Shown: positions 22,338-36,800, numbered from the stretch's first letter. The stretch: DNA of 64,000 nucleotides from Cephalotus follicularis (GCA_001972305.1 BDDD01000310.1:388851-452850); one strand, 5' to 3'. The notes: generated by a model not told the origin, from the sequence alone. Numbers and translations: made by a program.

Positions 22338-25300
22338 ATGAACTTGAATACAAAGAGATGGCCTTATATGAAGCACAACAACTCGATTATTAAGCTTTTA
22401 ATTTCCATTCTCTTGATTGGTTTTGCATTCAGGCTCTTTTTCTATCGTTCAAAAGAATTTGCAACAGATGTGGTAGCAGTAACCGCTTTTGTTAACGAAA
22501 CTGAGGTGCCAAAAAATCAAACATTTGGTTCTATTCCCATTGTTGAACCACCTGTTTCTGTTGCTGTTCCAGGACCTGAAGATCATCTCGAAGGTAACAA
22601 ATCTTTGCTCATCTCACTTGGGTATTTTTTGTTGCTTCCATAGAATGTTTTTGGCTTTCTATTTGGTATTAAATGGACTAGACAATATTGAGATCTAAAC
22701 AGTAGAGATGGATTTCTTTTTCTTTATGAAAGATTGAATCTTTTGATGGCTTTGTTATAATTTGGATATGCAATGTGCAATAATGAAATTCTGGTGGGTG
22801 CAGTTATAATTGTTGTGATACTCAAGCTATGATTGGTTTATTCTATATAGTTCAATTAATACTTTTTATTGGTTTGTCTGAATGTAGTTTCCTATATAAC
22901 AAATGCTAACAATTTTATGGTGGTTGTTCTAATTATTATGTTACTGCAACTTTAGCTGGTTGACATTGGTATACTTTAATTGATAGCGATTAGACTTTTC
23001 TTGAGATCTCAGATTTTTTTCGTTTTGTTAATTTTTTTGGCTGTATTGCTAATTAAGTTTGTGTTTTAAAGAGAGTTACTTTTGATTGCACCAGATTATG
23101 ATGACGAAAAGTGTGATCTTTTTATTGGGGATTGGATCCCTAATCCATCAGGCCCCATTTACACCAATGCAAGCTGCCCTTTGATTGAGGGTCATCAGAA
23201 TTGTATGAGAAATGGACGGCCTGATTCAGGATATTTATACTGGAGGTGGAATCCACGAGCATGTGAGTTACCTCAATTTGATGCACAGAGATTTCTCGAC
23301 TTGATGAGGAATAAAACATGGGCATTGATTGGTGATTCGATATCTCGCAACCATGTGCAATCATTGTTGTGCATGCTCTCAACGGTATGAGTTATGAAGT
23401 AGAAAATTTCAATAAAGCTTTGAAATATCAATTGAGCTTGGCCCTTCTTTTTTTCATTCATGGAATGTAGAAAGTTGCATTTTCTGTCACATTAGTATCA
23501 TATGTGGTTGTTAACGGGAGGAGTAATTTAGTCCAAGTTAGAGCAGAGTCGTTGGCTTTGATGCCATCATATTTTGTTGAATTCTGTTATTTTATCCTCA
23601 TGAACTTAATATTTTATGGTTGTGAGGTGGTGCAATTAAATGGTCAACAAATTGTGGAAAAATCCCTTATTGATGCTCATAGTACTCGGTACCTTCAAAG
23701 ACCATTTCCACCATTCCGTACTATAGCATTTTTTATTTTGCACCAAAGCTTCCAAAAAAAGAAGAAAGTTTTCCTTTACATTTACATTTAACAGCTCTTT
23801 AAATTTGTCAATCCACAAATGATTACTAAGATTACCAACTTGACTTTGGCTAGCTCTAGATTTTCTGGTTTGCGGGATGAAATTGTATACGTAGGCCATT
23901 TTCTGTATCTAATGCTGCTGCTGCTGCTTTATCACTGACATGGTAGTCAAATTAAACTTGGCAATTGCAGTGTTGAAGCATGTACTTCATGTTTATTGCA
24001 AGTTGACGCCCAAGCTGTCAAGCATATATAGGCTGTTTACTTGTTATAAATGGCTACTGTAAGAATCGACTAGTCTGCTTCATAGTTTGTTTTTTATAAG
24101 AATGTTTGAGAAATGTGAAGAACTCTGACTAGTTTGGTATTGAGGCTTAGTTGAGTGGAGTTCTCACAGGAATTGCCGTTAATATCAACTCATCCAATTT
24201 CCCTTACATTGCTTTTTTTAAGGGATTTCTCTTATGCTTTCTTCCTCCTCTGTTGGTTGTGTTTAGGAGTAGTAATCAATCCATTCAAAATAATGTTCAT
24301 CCTCTGCTCTGTGTATATTCACCTTGGGTTCATGCTTGTGTTCTATTCTATGTAATTACCCATTATTAATTCTTCCAATTGATTCATTTCACTGACATAA
24401 ACTAAAATACTTTGAGAAAGAAAGGATTCTGCCATCAGTATGATAATTTCTTGCCGCCTCGAGTTTGCTAAGATATATTCGTTTAGTTATACATTCGTGC
24501 AGTTACTTCAATCTGTTAGTTTCCATCTTGTTTTGTTAGGTTGATTATAAAAGTGAATATAGCCGCTTACTGGTCTATCATAATGACCAGGATGCTCTTT
24601 TCCATTAATTTTCCAAGCTGATGATGACATCTGCTTCTTGTTATTTTTTTTTGGTTATCATTATTCATACTTCATATAACATTAGCTGGTTGAGTTCAAC
24701 TAATGGTGTAAGCTCACATGTTCAAGAAAAACGTTGTAATGTATTATCTTTTGATACTGTTATACAATGATTCATTATATAGCAACAATGCATAGAAGTG
24801 ACTTGCTTACCCGGAGTTTGCACAGAGTTTGTCATGGCAATGAAAATTATTTTGAACTTTAACACTTGATACTTCTATGGGATTTAAATGTTCATTTATT
24901 TATCTATTTGGGATGACCTGATCTTGCAGTTTCTAAACAGATTTTGTTTGGTCCTCTTCTGTTTCATTTTGTAAGGCAGTTGCTTAGAGTAGCATTAATT
25001 GAGGCGCGGTTGGGTTCCAAATTTATTAGACTTGATTGACTCTCCATTGGTTACTTGCCGGCTAGGAAATTGCAGTTATGCTTCATTCTCATTGAATAAT
25101 TAGAACTTTATATTTTTGTTAGACATTTGTGACTGATATAATTGTTGTTTTTATTCTTTTCTCGAAATGGAATGGCCTTGCCTTTTAATTTATGGACTAT
25201 AAATTAAATATAGTATGCCTGGTCCGACTAAGCATTTGTATTATTTACCTTCTTGTGCATATTGTGCTGTTGATCTTACATTTCGCTACTTCATACCAAG

Positions 25301-26303
25301 TCTGCAAAAAATACAGGGCCAAGTGATACTGTGAATGCTGCTCTTCTTTCTTTTTTACCTCCTCCAGTCAGCATGCTACATATTGTCACCAAAAGCCTAA
25401 CGCTTTCAAAGTTTTTTCAGCTCTCTTGGTTGATGCCGTTGACTGAGGTCAAGTGTCATCTGCTCTTTTAAGGAACAAACTTACAAAGGTTTGAACTATT
25501 TTATTCTTCAGGTAGAGCAAGCTGTTGAAGTTTACCATGATGAGGAATACAAGTCGAAGAGATGGCTCTTTCCCTTGTACAATTTCACCGTCTCAGTTAT
25601 TTGGTCTCCTTTCCTTGTAGAAGCTGCTATTTTTGAGGACAATAATGGCGTGTCTACATCTGAAGTTGAGCTTTACCTGGACAAACTAGATAAGAAATGG
25701 ACGGATATCTACCAGGGCATAGACTACTTGATAATTTCAACTGGGAAATGGTTTCTAAAATCTGCAGTCTACCATGAGAATGACACAGTAATTGGCTGCC
25801 ATTACTGTCCTAAAAGGAACCTGACAGAATTGGGGTTTGATTTTGCTTATAGCAAAGCCCTCCGATCAGTGATGAACTTCATAGCAACATCCCATCACAA
25901 TGGGCTAATTTTTTTTAGGACATCCACCCCAGATCACTTTGAGAATGGAGAATGGCATAATGGAGGCACTTGTCAGGGAACAACACCAGTTAAAGAAGGT
26001 GAGATCAAATTAAAGGACTTGAACCAGATTCTGCGTGACATTGAATTGGTTGAATTCAAGAAAGCAGCATCAAAAGCTGCTGAAAACGGGGTGAGTCTCA
26101 AACTACTTGACTATACAAAACTTTTGTTATTGAGGCCTGATGGGCACCCAGGTCCATACCGTGAGTTCCATCCATTTGCGAAGGACAAAAATGCGACGGT
26201 TCAGAATGATTGTCTACATTGGTGCTTACCTGGGCCAATGGACTCCTGGAATGATGTGATAATGGAGATGGTGATTAACTGGTTGAATAAATCCCAGAGT
26301 TAG
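22338..26303 (+). CDS. TRICHOME BIREFRINGENCE-LIKE polysaccharide O-acetyltransferase
   Basis: Three exons, 22338-22593, 23095-23384 and 25512-26303, give a 445-residue protein, usual for the family. I chose the ATG at 22338; the frame opens slightly upstream without another ATG. Residues ~14-33 form one hydrophobic Golgi signal anchor. The TBL domain starts at CDLFIGDWIPNPSGPIYTN, followed by the catalytic GDS motif (IGDSISRNH, ~165-167) and, near the C-terminus, the DxxH motif (DCLHWCLPGP, Asp415 and His418). These supply the Ser-His-Asp triad of TBL enzymes, which O-acetylate cell-wall polymers (xylan, xyloglucan, mannan, pectin) in the Golgi. Sequence features such as NCMRNGRPD and HVQSLLCML suggest the TBL19-TBL27 clade, perhaps nearest TBL23-26, so the substrate is not certain. 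Intron 2 is 2.1 kb. Confidence 0.9.
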
Positions 26304-27017
26304 ATGACTAAACATGTCATCCTCTTCGCTTCAGAAGTTTTGACCATGTGAAACCTGGTTGATGTTATTCACAGAAGTTATAGAAGAATGATGGATCTAC
26401 AGTCCATGTTGTTATACATAGTAACTTTGGTAAAATTCATTTATTACCAATAGTTTGTATAAAATACTGGAAGTTTTATGCTTATGCAAATATACAAAGA
26501 CCCAATTATTCATGCAAACATATTGGACCTCGTAACTTTATGTTAGATATTGGGTGGGATGGAACGAACAAAACCGCAACCTCTCAATAGTCCGAATAAG
26601 AAAAAGAAAAATGTCACGATTATGAGACCATGAGTGTATGATAGGACATTTGTTAAAAAATAAAAAATATGCTAAGGTATATGACAAAACTTGTGCAAAT
26701 ATCTCCTTTTTTGGTATAAATTTCTTGCAATATTTAGCTACGGTCAAATATTTAAAACTATACCTTAAAACACTCTTGATCAAGTAATATTATTAACAAC
26801 AAAAATTTTAAGTAATAATTATCAAAAGGTTGACACATCATTTCTTGTTTATTGTTCAAAATTTTTACATTTAATAATTACTCTTAAATTTCTAGTATTC
26901 ATTTTGAATTTGAAAATTAGACCGTTACCCATCCCCATCTCTCTTTCTTTATAGTAACCTCCATCCTCCATTAAAATCCATATCCTCTCCATACATAAAA
27001 AAACCCATACCATATTT

Positions 27018-27020
<3 letters not shown>
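26304..27020. other. Intergenic, TBL 3' end to HMG promoter
   Basis: Probable TBL 3' UTR, then AT-rich DNA leading to the HMG gene. No gene is seen. Confidence 0.4.

Positions 27021-27052
<32 letters not shown>
27021..27052 (+). repeat. (CT)n tract in the HMG gene 5' leader
   Basis: About 16 CT units end two bases before the start codon. CT-rich leaders are common in plant genes and can influence transcription or translation. The length is likely polymorphic. Confidence 0.9.
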
Positions 27053-27053
<1 letters not shown>

Positions 27054-27057
<4 letters not shown>

Positions 27058-29618
27058 CTGATACTGCAACTGATTGGATCCAGGCCACTAAGAAACCAAG
27101 AAACAACAGAAGGGCACTGAAACAGAAAAATTCATCACCAAATGAGGCCAAAATAATGGTTCAAAAGCAACCCTCACCAACCCCAGTTCCCCCTCCAACG
27201 AATGACGAGAACCATGAGACCCTTTCTCAGCCTGCATCCTTCCCGAAAAAGGCGAAAGCCACCAGGGCCTCAAAAGCTGCCAAGAATCAGCAAAAGACTT
27301 CTTTTGAGAAAGAATTGGAAGAAATGCAAGAAATGTTGAAAAAGATGATGATAGAGAAGGAGAAGACTGAGGAGTTGTTGAAGGAGACAGATGAGAAGTT
27401 GAAGGTGAAAGAGGAAGAGCTTGAGAGCAAAGAAAGGGAGTTGAAGAAGCTGCAAAAGATGAAGGAGTTTAAGCCCACCATGGTATACCTATTTCTTTTT
27501 TCATGAAATAGGGAAAATATCTAATTTTGATTTGATTTTTCATTTACCATGTTTCTCTTGATGCTTTTGGATGGAGTTCAATTACCCTCTGTTTGGTTCC
27601 CTAGAAAATGTGGTAAAAGTGATGAAAAGGAACAAATTTTTAAATTTTAGGGTTTTGTTAAAAGGTTTCATAATCTCTCTTGCATTCTTTGATTTTCTCT
27701 CATATGATAATTGGATTTAATTGATAGTTTTTGAGGTATCTAGATTTTCTTTTATTATGTTTGGAGGGTACGTAGATAATTGATTTCTAGGGTTAATTGA
27801 TCTTTCTTCAGACTTTCCCTATATCGAAAGACATGGAGCAAGACAAGAAGGAAAAGAAGAAGAAGGGTGGCCCTGAAAAGAAAAGGCCATCTCCACCTTA
27901 CATTCTATGGTGTAAAGATCAGTGGAATGAGGTAAACATTGAAATGGGTTATCCAAATTGATATATAATATCTCTGTTTCAGATTTGTTGTTTATATTAT
28001 TTGGGGGTTTTGGTGTGTAGGTCAAGAAAGAGAACCCAGAAGCAGAGTTTAAAGATATCTCAAACATTTTGGGTGCAAAATGGAAGAATGTTAGTGCAGA
28101 AGAGAAGAAGCCTTATGAGGAGAGGTATCAAGCTGAGAAGGAAGCCTATCTGCAGGTGATGGCAAAGGAGAAGCGTGAAGGTGAGGCGATGAAGCTTTTT
28201 GAGGAAGAGCATAAACAGAAGAGTGCCATGGAGTTGCTTGAACAATATCTCCAGTTCAAGCAGGAAGGAGATAAGGAGAACAAGAAAACCAAGTAAATTC
28301 CATTACTCTCTCTCTTAATTTCTGTTTATCCGATCATGGCATTAGTGATATCTGATATAATGATATTGTTTATTTACAGGAAAGAAAAGGATCCATTGAA
28401 ACCAAAGCATCCCATGCCTGCATTTTTCCTGTATTTGAATGAGAGGCGGGCAGCTCTTGCAGAGAACAAGAATGTTATAGAGGTAATTGAAAACCCCCTT
28501 CACTAATTGGCTTTTTAGTTATCATTGACTTTTTTTGTTGATTTATCTTTGGCTCTTTGGCAGGTAGCAAAGATTGCTGGTGAAGAATGGAAGAACATGA
28601 CTGAAAAAGAAAAAGAGCCTTATGAAGAGATGGGAAAGAAGAACAAGGAGAAGTACATGCAAGAGATGGAGGCTTACAAACAGATGAAGGATGATGAAGC
28701 CAACAATCTGAAAAAGGAAGAGGAGGAGCTGATGAAGCTTCAGAAGCAAGAAGCCTTGCAACTGCTAAAGAAGAAAGAGAAAACAGAAAATATAATCAAG
28801 GTTGGATTATATGTTACCCCTTACCATAAACTTTGATTGATACTGGTTATTTCGGAGTTTTCAATGGTGGCTGATTATGTAATGTAATGACAGAAAACCA
28901 AAGAGAATCGCCAGAAGAAGAAGCAGCAGAAGGGAGAGAAGAACACTGACCCTAACAAGCCCAAGAAGCCTGCATCCTCCTTCCTTCTATTTAGGTAAAA
29001 GCGAAAGTCAGTTCAAAGATCAAATTACAATATTGATGTGCAAACAGAATAGCTGAGTCATATATTGTTATTGTTGATCACAGCATAGAAGCAAGGAAGA
29101 CTCTGATGCAGGAGAGACCAGGGATCAACAGCTCTACCCTCAGTGCACTGATTTCAGTGAAATGGAAGGTATGAATTTTGTGTCAGAATTTGCTTTATAA
29201 AATGAGAAACCCATGTTCTAAAATGTGTTATTATGGGTTATATAGGAACTTAATGAAGAAGAGAGGCAAGCCTGGAATGCCAAAGCAGCTGAAGCTATGG
29301 AAGCATACAAGAAGGAGATGGAAGAATACAACAAGTTTGTTGCAAACACACTAAGTCACAACAACGACATACCCTCAGTGCACTGATTTCAGTGAAATGG
29401 AAGGTATGAATTTTGTGTCAGAATTTACTTTATAAAATGAGAAACCCATGTTCTAAAATGTGTTATTATGGGTTATATAGGAACTTAATGAAGAAGAGAG
29501 GCAAGCCTGGAATGCCAAAGCAGCTGAAGCTATGGAAGCATACAAGAAGGAGATGGAAGAATACAACAAGTTTGTTGCAAACACACTAAGTCACAACAAC
29601 GACATGTTCATATGTTGA
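27054..29618 (+). CDS. Three-HMG-box chromatin protein (HMGB6/13-like)
   Basis: Exons are 27054-27482, 27812-27931, 28021-28292, 28380-28482, 28564-28800, 28894-28994 and 29084-29168, then one of two last exons: 29246-29386 (495 residues, ends IPSVH) or 29481-29618 (494 residues, ends MFIC). The N-terminal ~140 residues are basic with a long Glu/Lys coiled coil. Three HMG boxes follow: ~166-233 (RPSPPYILWCKDQWNEVKKE), ~281-350 (HPMPAFFLYLNERRAALAE) and ~409-478 (KPASSFLLFSIEARKTLMQE). This arrangement defines the plant 3xHMG-box proteins, which bind DNA and associate with mitotic and meiotic chromosomes in Arabidopsis. The 235-bp tandem duplication at 29135-29604 creates the two possible ends. 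The second is probably ancestral, since the first reads into duplicated sequence out of frame. Confidence 0.9.
29135..29604 (+). repeat. 235-bp tandem duplication across the last HMG intron
   Basis: 29135-29369 and 29370-29604 are two copies differing at one position by eye (TTTGCTTTAT against TTTACTTTAT). Each contains the end of exon 7 with its donor, a 77-bp intron and most of exon 8. The length is not a multiple of three, so read-through from copy one to copy two changes frame and stops at 29386. Confidence 0.95.
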
Positions 29619-30876
29619 TTGATTTAACATCTTTAGTAGGAGTTTTGGCCATCAGTTTGATAGCTTCCTGTATTAGTTAGAGTTTTAGTATCTGGTTGTT
29701 TTTGTAATCCTAATGAAAGCTTCATTAACGTTTTTGTTCAGCTGTAGAAATCTTCTCCAATCATTTATTGGAGAAGATTCAACTTTCAAACTGAGCTGGC
29801 CTCACTTAATGAGACGTTTACTTCGCTTGCACATGCACATGTTCTTGCCCCGCTTTGTGTTATGGGACCTCGTATCAATATCAGCTGGTGTCGGTTAATG
29901 TCTGTTTTATATGATCTGTCACAACTGTGAGAGTAGGTGTGAATTTATTAAATTTACATGGCCAAACTGAGGCCAATGTTTCGATCTCTTCCAGGACAGA
30001 TGGTAAATTGGTAATAGACATGAATGAAACTGAGATCTTCATGTTTTTCTACATTAAACCTAAGACTGTCTACTTGCTCGAAGAGTTGGCATAAATTCTT
30101 ATCGTATATCTAAACTTTATATCCATGCCCGTTTTATAAGATTCCTTGTTCTCAGGATTAGACATCAAATCTTATGAGGTTAAATCATATCTCATCTAAA
30201 CCTTGCTTCCCTTAACCCCAGTTAAGTATTTTTTTAAGCTGAACAGCAGGTCGTCTGTATCATCCAATGACAATGCTGACAATGACATACCACATACTTG
30301 GATTGTGCATTACTTGACTCCAAGTCAATTTTTAGTAAATGACAAAATGCCCTCACAAGAAACCAAGGATGAGCAAAATCACATTCAAGGCCATTAAGTT
30401 AAGTTGATAACAAAACGTACAATATGTCTGCGACCATAATCCTACATGTTTAAATTCATAACTCTGCCCTGTTTTTTCCCGTCAAGATAACAAAAACAAC
30501 TCTTCACCTTTTTATTTTTTATTTTAATTTTTTTACAAGAAATCTCTGCGACCATATATCATTCATTAGACACATAATCTTCAAGACAAACCCCAGATAG
30601 TTACTGTAAGGTAAACCCGAGAGCAGCCTAACACAACCCACAACAAATCCAAGAGAAAAAAATCAAACAAAAGAATGTGAACCCTATTCTATATTCACAT
30701 AATCCCATTATACACGCCTTAGGACGGCTGTTGGTGCGTTGTGCCCCACCAACGAAAGAAATTTAGTATATTTTCGATTCCTACAACAAACTCCTCTGTT
30801 TTGATAACTATAAATCAACGTCTTAAAAAAAACACCAGCTAAGTTGTACCTTTGAAGACACCTGCCGTAACCCACA
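29619..30876. other. Intergenic, HMG 3' end to GAT1 promoter
   Basis: No gene or repeat recognised. The last 150-200 bp before 30877 should hold the GAT1 promoter and 5' UTR. Confidence 0.4.
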
Positions 30877-33800
30877 ATGGCACAACCTCCGCAACCGGAC
30901 CCATTCTCCAAGACTGTCCGTGAGAACGACGCCGGCGCAGCTTTTGTCCTCGAATCCAAAGGTGAGTCTCTCTTTATAAACTGGAAACTAGTACTACAAT
31001 TACTATAAATGACTCTATATTATTATGTGCTCTCTGTTTTATAAATGAAGGGGAGTGGTGGCATGCTGGGTTTCATCTTACGACTGCCATAGTGGGGCCT
31101 ACCATATTGACGCTACCCTACGTATTTAGAGGGCTAGGATGGTTCCTAGGGGCCTTGTGTTTAACGGTGATGGGTGCGGTTACTTTCTACGCTTACTATC
31201 TGATGTCGAAGGTGCTTGACCAGTGCGAGAAAGCTGGTCGCCGTCACATAAGATTCCGTGAACTCGCTGCCGATGTTTTAGGTAACACGAACAACACTTG
31301 TTCTGTTCTCTTCGTGTTTTTTTTCTACGGTGCGGTTAGTTAATGTGCGAATTTATAGCAGATTTTGAATAAGTACAAGTTTTGTTATTCTTTTATATGA
31401 AATCTGTTATGAATCCGCAACACAGCTGCATATTAGCCAATAGCACTGTTAACTAAAGTGAAGATAAGGGAACAATAATAGAGAAGAATTTTGTTTTTGT
31501 TTGTTCTTTTCACATTTTTTTTTTAAGTTGCTGTTACTTTTTGACTGCAATGATATTTTTGGTAGTGTTAGGTAATGACTCGAAATTGATCATTCGATTT
31601 TGACTTTTATTAAGCTAAATATTAGGACGTCATGAATCAGATACAGGTGGTAGTTTAGAATTGTTGACATGTTCAGTTTGATAGTGCTGTGCTGGTCATA
31701 ATGCGTTGACCCACAGAACCCGGATAGAAATGAATATTATTCATTTTGGAAACATTTTAAGTAATTCTTTTCCAACAAAAAAAAAAAAAAAAAAAAAAAA
31801 AAACATTTTAAGGTGCTTTACCATGCAAATTATTAGTAATAACTAGTGTTTAGTGACAGCAAATGATTCAGGTAGAACATAATTAACCACATGAAGTTAA
31901 ATCTTGGATCTCTCTTTTAAACCCTAGTGGAAAGTATATATATATAAACCAAAATTTTCTTGAACATTATTTGCTTCCACACCGATGTAGAAGTGGTCCT
32001 ACTACTTATTATCATTTCGTCGATTTTTGATTTATAGTATATAAATTTAAGCGTTGAATTTTATGTTTTATCTACGTAGATTATTCGTATAAATTTTTAA
32101 GTCAAACAGACACTTATAATTGACAAACATATGACTTATATTTAATAAATAAAATAAATAATAAACCAATATCTTTGTATAAACCTTTTTTGTTCTTTTA
32201 CAGAATTGGTCTTCCTTGTCCAAATTGTTTTAGATCTTGTTGTAGGCTCTATTAATCGGCAATTAAATCATGTTTTCATTATCTTTGCGTTGAAAAAGCA
32301 CTAAGCAAATGATTAATTTCCCTATACATAAATTTAGATTATGAATCATTTATGATGATTTATTGATGCCTTACTTAGGTCATAGAATCTAGATTTTTAT
32401 GTCCTCATAATTTCCTTATTCAAATAATTTGATTGTCTTAAATATCATGTAGGTAACTGAACTTTGCAACTCTGGTCACTTACTTACCTGAATTTTGTTT
32501 TTGGTCACTTAGGTACCTGAACTTGACAATTTTGGTCATGAACTTTATTTTGGTCACTTAACTATCTCAACTTGGCTTTTATAACCAGTTAGGTAACTAA
32601 CGTTAGTTTATATTTGTCTACCGTTAAATACATATTGATGTGACACAATCAGAATTCTACCTTATTAAAAAAAAAATCACGTACAATCCAACTCTTAACA
32701 CCCAAAATCAAACTTAATATGTAAATATATCTTTCATCCACAAAAATTACACAACAACTCATTTTTTACAGAAAATTATTACAATAAACGAACCCGTGTG
32801 TGCATGTATTTAACAATAGACTAACCTAAACTACCGTTAGGTACCTAACTGGTTATCAAAGCTAAGTTGAGGTAGCTAAGTGACCAAAAATAAAGTTCGT
32901 GTAGGTAAGTGACCAAATTTTCCAAGTTTAGGTATCTAAGTGACCAAAAATAAAGTTCAAGTAGATCAGTGACCAAAATTGTTAAGTTCAGATATTATTT
33001 AAGCCATTTAGATTTCTTTAAAAAGATTTGTTAGAATTAGTCTATGGGCTTACTTTGATTAATAATTTTATGGTTTACCAAAAACGGGTTGAATAATGGT
33101 TCAAACATATAAACCGGTAAAGATCTGTGATTCGTGAGCCATAGAGTAGGTTTATCTCACTTTTAAGTTATCAGGTGAATGTGGTATGAACAAGTATAAG
33201 ACGAGATTAATAGTTTGGCTCCTTAATGGGAGGACTCAAATTAGTTAATAACTACAGTGAGCTAGGTCCCTCTCTATCTATATATACCCTAACTCTCTCA
33301 TTGAGGTTAAGAGTTTTTGACTTGGGAGGAAGATCTAATCTTACGTGAGCAATTGATCATGAGTGCAATCTAGGTAGACAATAATTTCATAGCTTTAAAC
33401 GGCACGCAATCTCTCTCTATTCGATTATAATATCTTAATATTTTGTATTCTAGTTTCTAACATATAGATCGATTACTCAAAGTTCCTGTTAGGTAGTTTG
33501 GACTGCCTTCGGGCATAAATCTCTATTACTTGCGCCTTTTGTAAGCAAGTAACTGCGGTAAGATGTTTTCTTACTCAATATTAATATACAATTTATCCAA
33601 AAAAAAAACATATAGATCGATATATCCAACAAGATTGGCACTACACTTTTTGAAGAGCAATATACCTTTGAGCCAGGATAAATTGCCATTTAGTGATAAA
33701 CTTTTTAGTTTGTCATCCTATTTTATACCACTCAATACCAATTAATAGAGTGTATTAAGTGGAGTTTTAAAATTAATGCACTTAATTGAATGGTGTAAGA

Positions 33801-36800
33801 TGGAGTGACAAACTAAAAATTTTATTACTAGATGACAAACTAAAAAAATTACCGGTATTTAGCCTTTCTGTCATTCATCATTTTGGACTTGTATGAATTC
33901 CTTGATTAACAAGCATGATATGAGCATGAATGTAGTCTAAGAAAAAAGTTCAACTACATAGCTGAATATACTCAGTTCTATAATCTCTAAAGCTTCTGCC
34001 TTATATATGTTAGTATATTGCAGGGTCCGGATGGATGTTTTATTTTGTTATATTTATTCAAACTGCCATCAACACTGGAGTTAGCATAGGAGCGATTTTG
34101 CTTGGAGGGGAATGCCTCCAGGTATGGCAAGTTTTTGCTTCTCATTTTGTAGTGTGATGTAATCGCATTTTTCTTTTCCCAATGAAAATGTTGCATGTGT
34201 ATATATATAGATGCCATTGCTTCCTACTCAATCCAAGTTTCCATTGGGAAATTTCAACAAAGTTTACACTGTAACAAGTGATCAAACAATAAATTACTTT
34301 CCCCTCCCTGAATAACCTAGTAAGAAATTATCAAGTATAAAAAAAACAATAAAAATTACAACTACAAACGCACAAACACAAGCCAATTTTTAACGTGGAA
34401 AAACCTCCTCAATATGAGGAGTAAAAACCACGGGACCCAAAAACTCCACTATCAACAAATAATGTGAATAAAAGAGTTAATAGAGACATACATAGACAAT
34501 ATAATCAAGAACACAAATCTTGACAACACAGTGAAAAACCATAAAGAAATCAAGGAAAAATCTCACCAAACAAGAGCTGTGTGGGCTGCAATAACTCTTA
34601 GGAAGCACAAAATCTTAATCCCACCATCTAGATTGAAGAGCCAGAACCCAAATCCACTGTCAAAATGACAGCTCAATCGGACCACGGATCGTCACCTAAA
34701 CCTCACTTGATCAAGAACTGTGCATAACCCCAAAACTGATTGTTTTTCACGCAACAATACTGCCACCTTTTGCTTTTTTCAGGCCAAAAAGCATGCCCAC
34801 ACTCTAATAGATATATAGCCACCTGTTACTAATAGGTTGACTTAATATCAAATCTAAAGGGACTAATATGCCTTAATATATTTGTTGGGCTTATATATTT
34901 GGGCCATCCTACACATAAGAGGGAAACCCAAAACCCAACAAATCTCCCCCTCCCGACTATGTGGAGGGTGTCACCATCCTGGTGATCAAACTACAAACCT
35001 CAAGCTTCTCCATTGATAGCGACTTTGTCAACATGTCGGAGCCATTATGATTGGTATGAATCTTCTCAATCTCAAGTAACTTGGAATTTAGAACATCTCT
35101 TATCCAATGATAACGAACATCAATATGTTTCGATCTAGCATGAAAAGTAGAGTTCTTTTCAAGATGAATGGCGCTTTGATCGTTGTTGTGATGAACTCAG
35201 CTTCAGTAGTAGAAAGGGCGACACACTTTTGCAACCTTGACTGCCAAGCCACTGCTCCAATCGAGACCGGTCAATGAGGGATTTTCGCTTCCAAAACCAA
35301 GTCTCAGATTGGAAGTGCCTCGAAGATGCCTCATAATCCACTTAACTGCATTCTAATGCTCTCTTCCTGGATTTGTGAGAGTGGAAAAGAAAGAAGAAAT
35401 AATACTAACATCTACTTAACCGATGTGGGATAATACTAACAATATTACTAACACTAACACTCCCCCTCAAGTTGGAGCATATATGTCATATAGCCCCAAC
35501 TTGTTACAAAGATAAGTCACTCAATTTCCCCTCAAGGATTTAGTAAAAAGATCAGCAATCTGGTCTTCAGATCGAATATGATGTAGAACAATCTCTCCGC
35601 ATTTAACTTTCTCACGAATGAATAACAGTCCACCTCTATATGTTTGGTACTCTCATGAAAAACCGGATTAGAGGCAATAGGAATAGCCGATTGATTGTCA
35701 CAATGCAACACAGAAGTACTTGGAGTGGGCAAACCAAGCTCTGATAGTAACATTCTCAGCCACATTATCTCACTTGCTACATGTGCCATATCCCTGTACT
35801 CAGCTGCAACGCTAGATTTAGAAACCACATGTTGTTTTTTACTTTACCAAGCCACACGATTACCGCAAAGAAAAACACAATATCCAGTAGTTGATCTTCT
35901 ATCAACTGGACAACCAGCCCAATCAACATTATAATATCCATGTACATCCAGATGACCTTGGTTTGTGAACAGAAGACTCCGTCCTGGAGCTCCCTTCAAG
36001 TACTTAACAATCCGTAGGGCTGCATCCCTGTGCGTGGTGCATCCATAAACTGACTCACTGTACTCATAGCAAAGGAAATATCTAGTCGGGTAATTATCAT
36101 ATAGTTTAGCTTGCCAACAAGTCTTCGATACTTAGCTGGATTATGAAGTAACTCGACATGTTCAGAATTAAGCTTAACATTGGGATCCATAGGAGAATCA
36201 ACATGTTTTGCACCCAAGAATCCTACCTCGTCAAGAATATCGAGAACATACTTTCGTTGAGACAAAGAGATAGATTTACCAGAGTAAGCAACTTCTATAC
36301 CCAAGAAATAGCGTAATTGGCCAAGGTCCTTGGTACAAAACTCAGTCTGAAGAAAATCCTTCAATCGACGAATACCCTCCTTATCACTACCTGTAACGAT
36401 AATATCATCAACATACACAACCAGAAGAATGCAACCTGCAGATAAGGAGGAACTAAACACAGAATGATCAACATGGCATCTCCGTAAGCCAAAACGAATA
36501 ACAACATCACTAAATTTGCCAAACCAAGCTCGAGGAGATTGTTTTAGTCCATAGAGGGCCTTCCGAAGATGGCATACCAGATTCTCCCCTGAGCAACAAA
36601 ACCAGGTGGTTGCTCCACGTAATCATATTTTGGGCCCAATTCCATTATACATTTTAAGTCCAAACTCCATTTTATTCCAAACCAATACTTTTCCATTCAG
36701 GCCCAAAATTGCCATTTCAATTCCTAGTTCATTAACAACGGTTTGGGCTTAAATTACTATTCCTCAAAATACTGTACATATACATTTTTATTTACAAAAT

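Noticed and set aside
23504-24369. Open frames in the long TBL intron
   Set aside because: They are AT-rich, have no domain and lie between well-supported TBL exons.
34030-34940. Alternative fourth exon of GAT1 before the Copia nest
   Set aside because: The true exon 4 (42612-42798) joins in frame and carries the expected membrane segments; nothing similar is found here.
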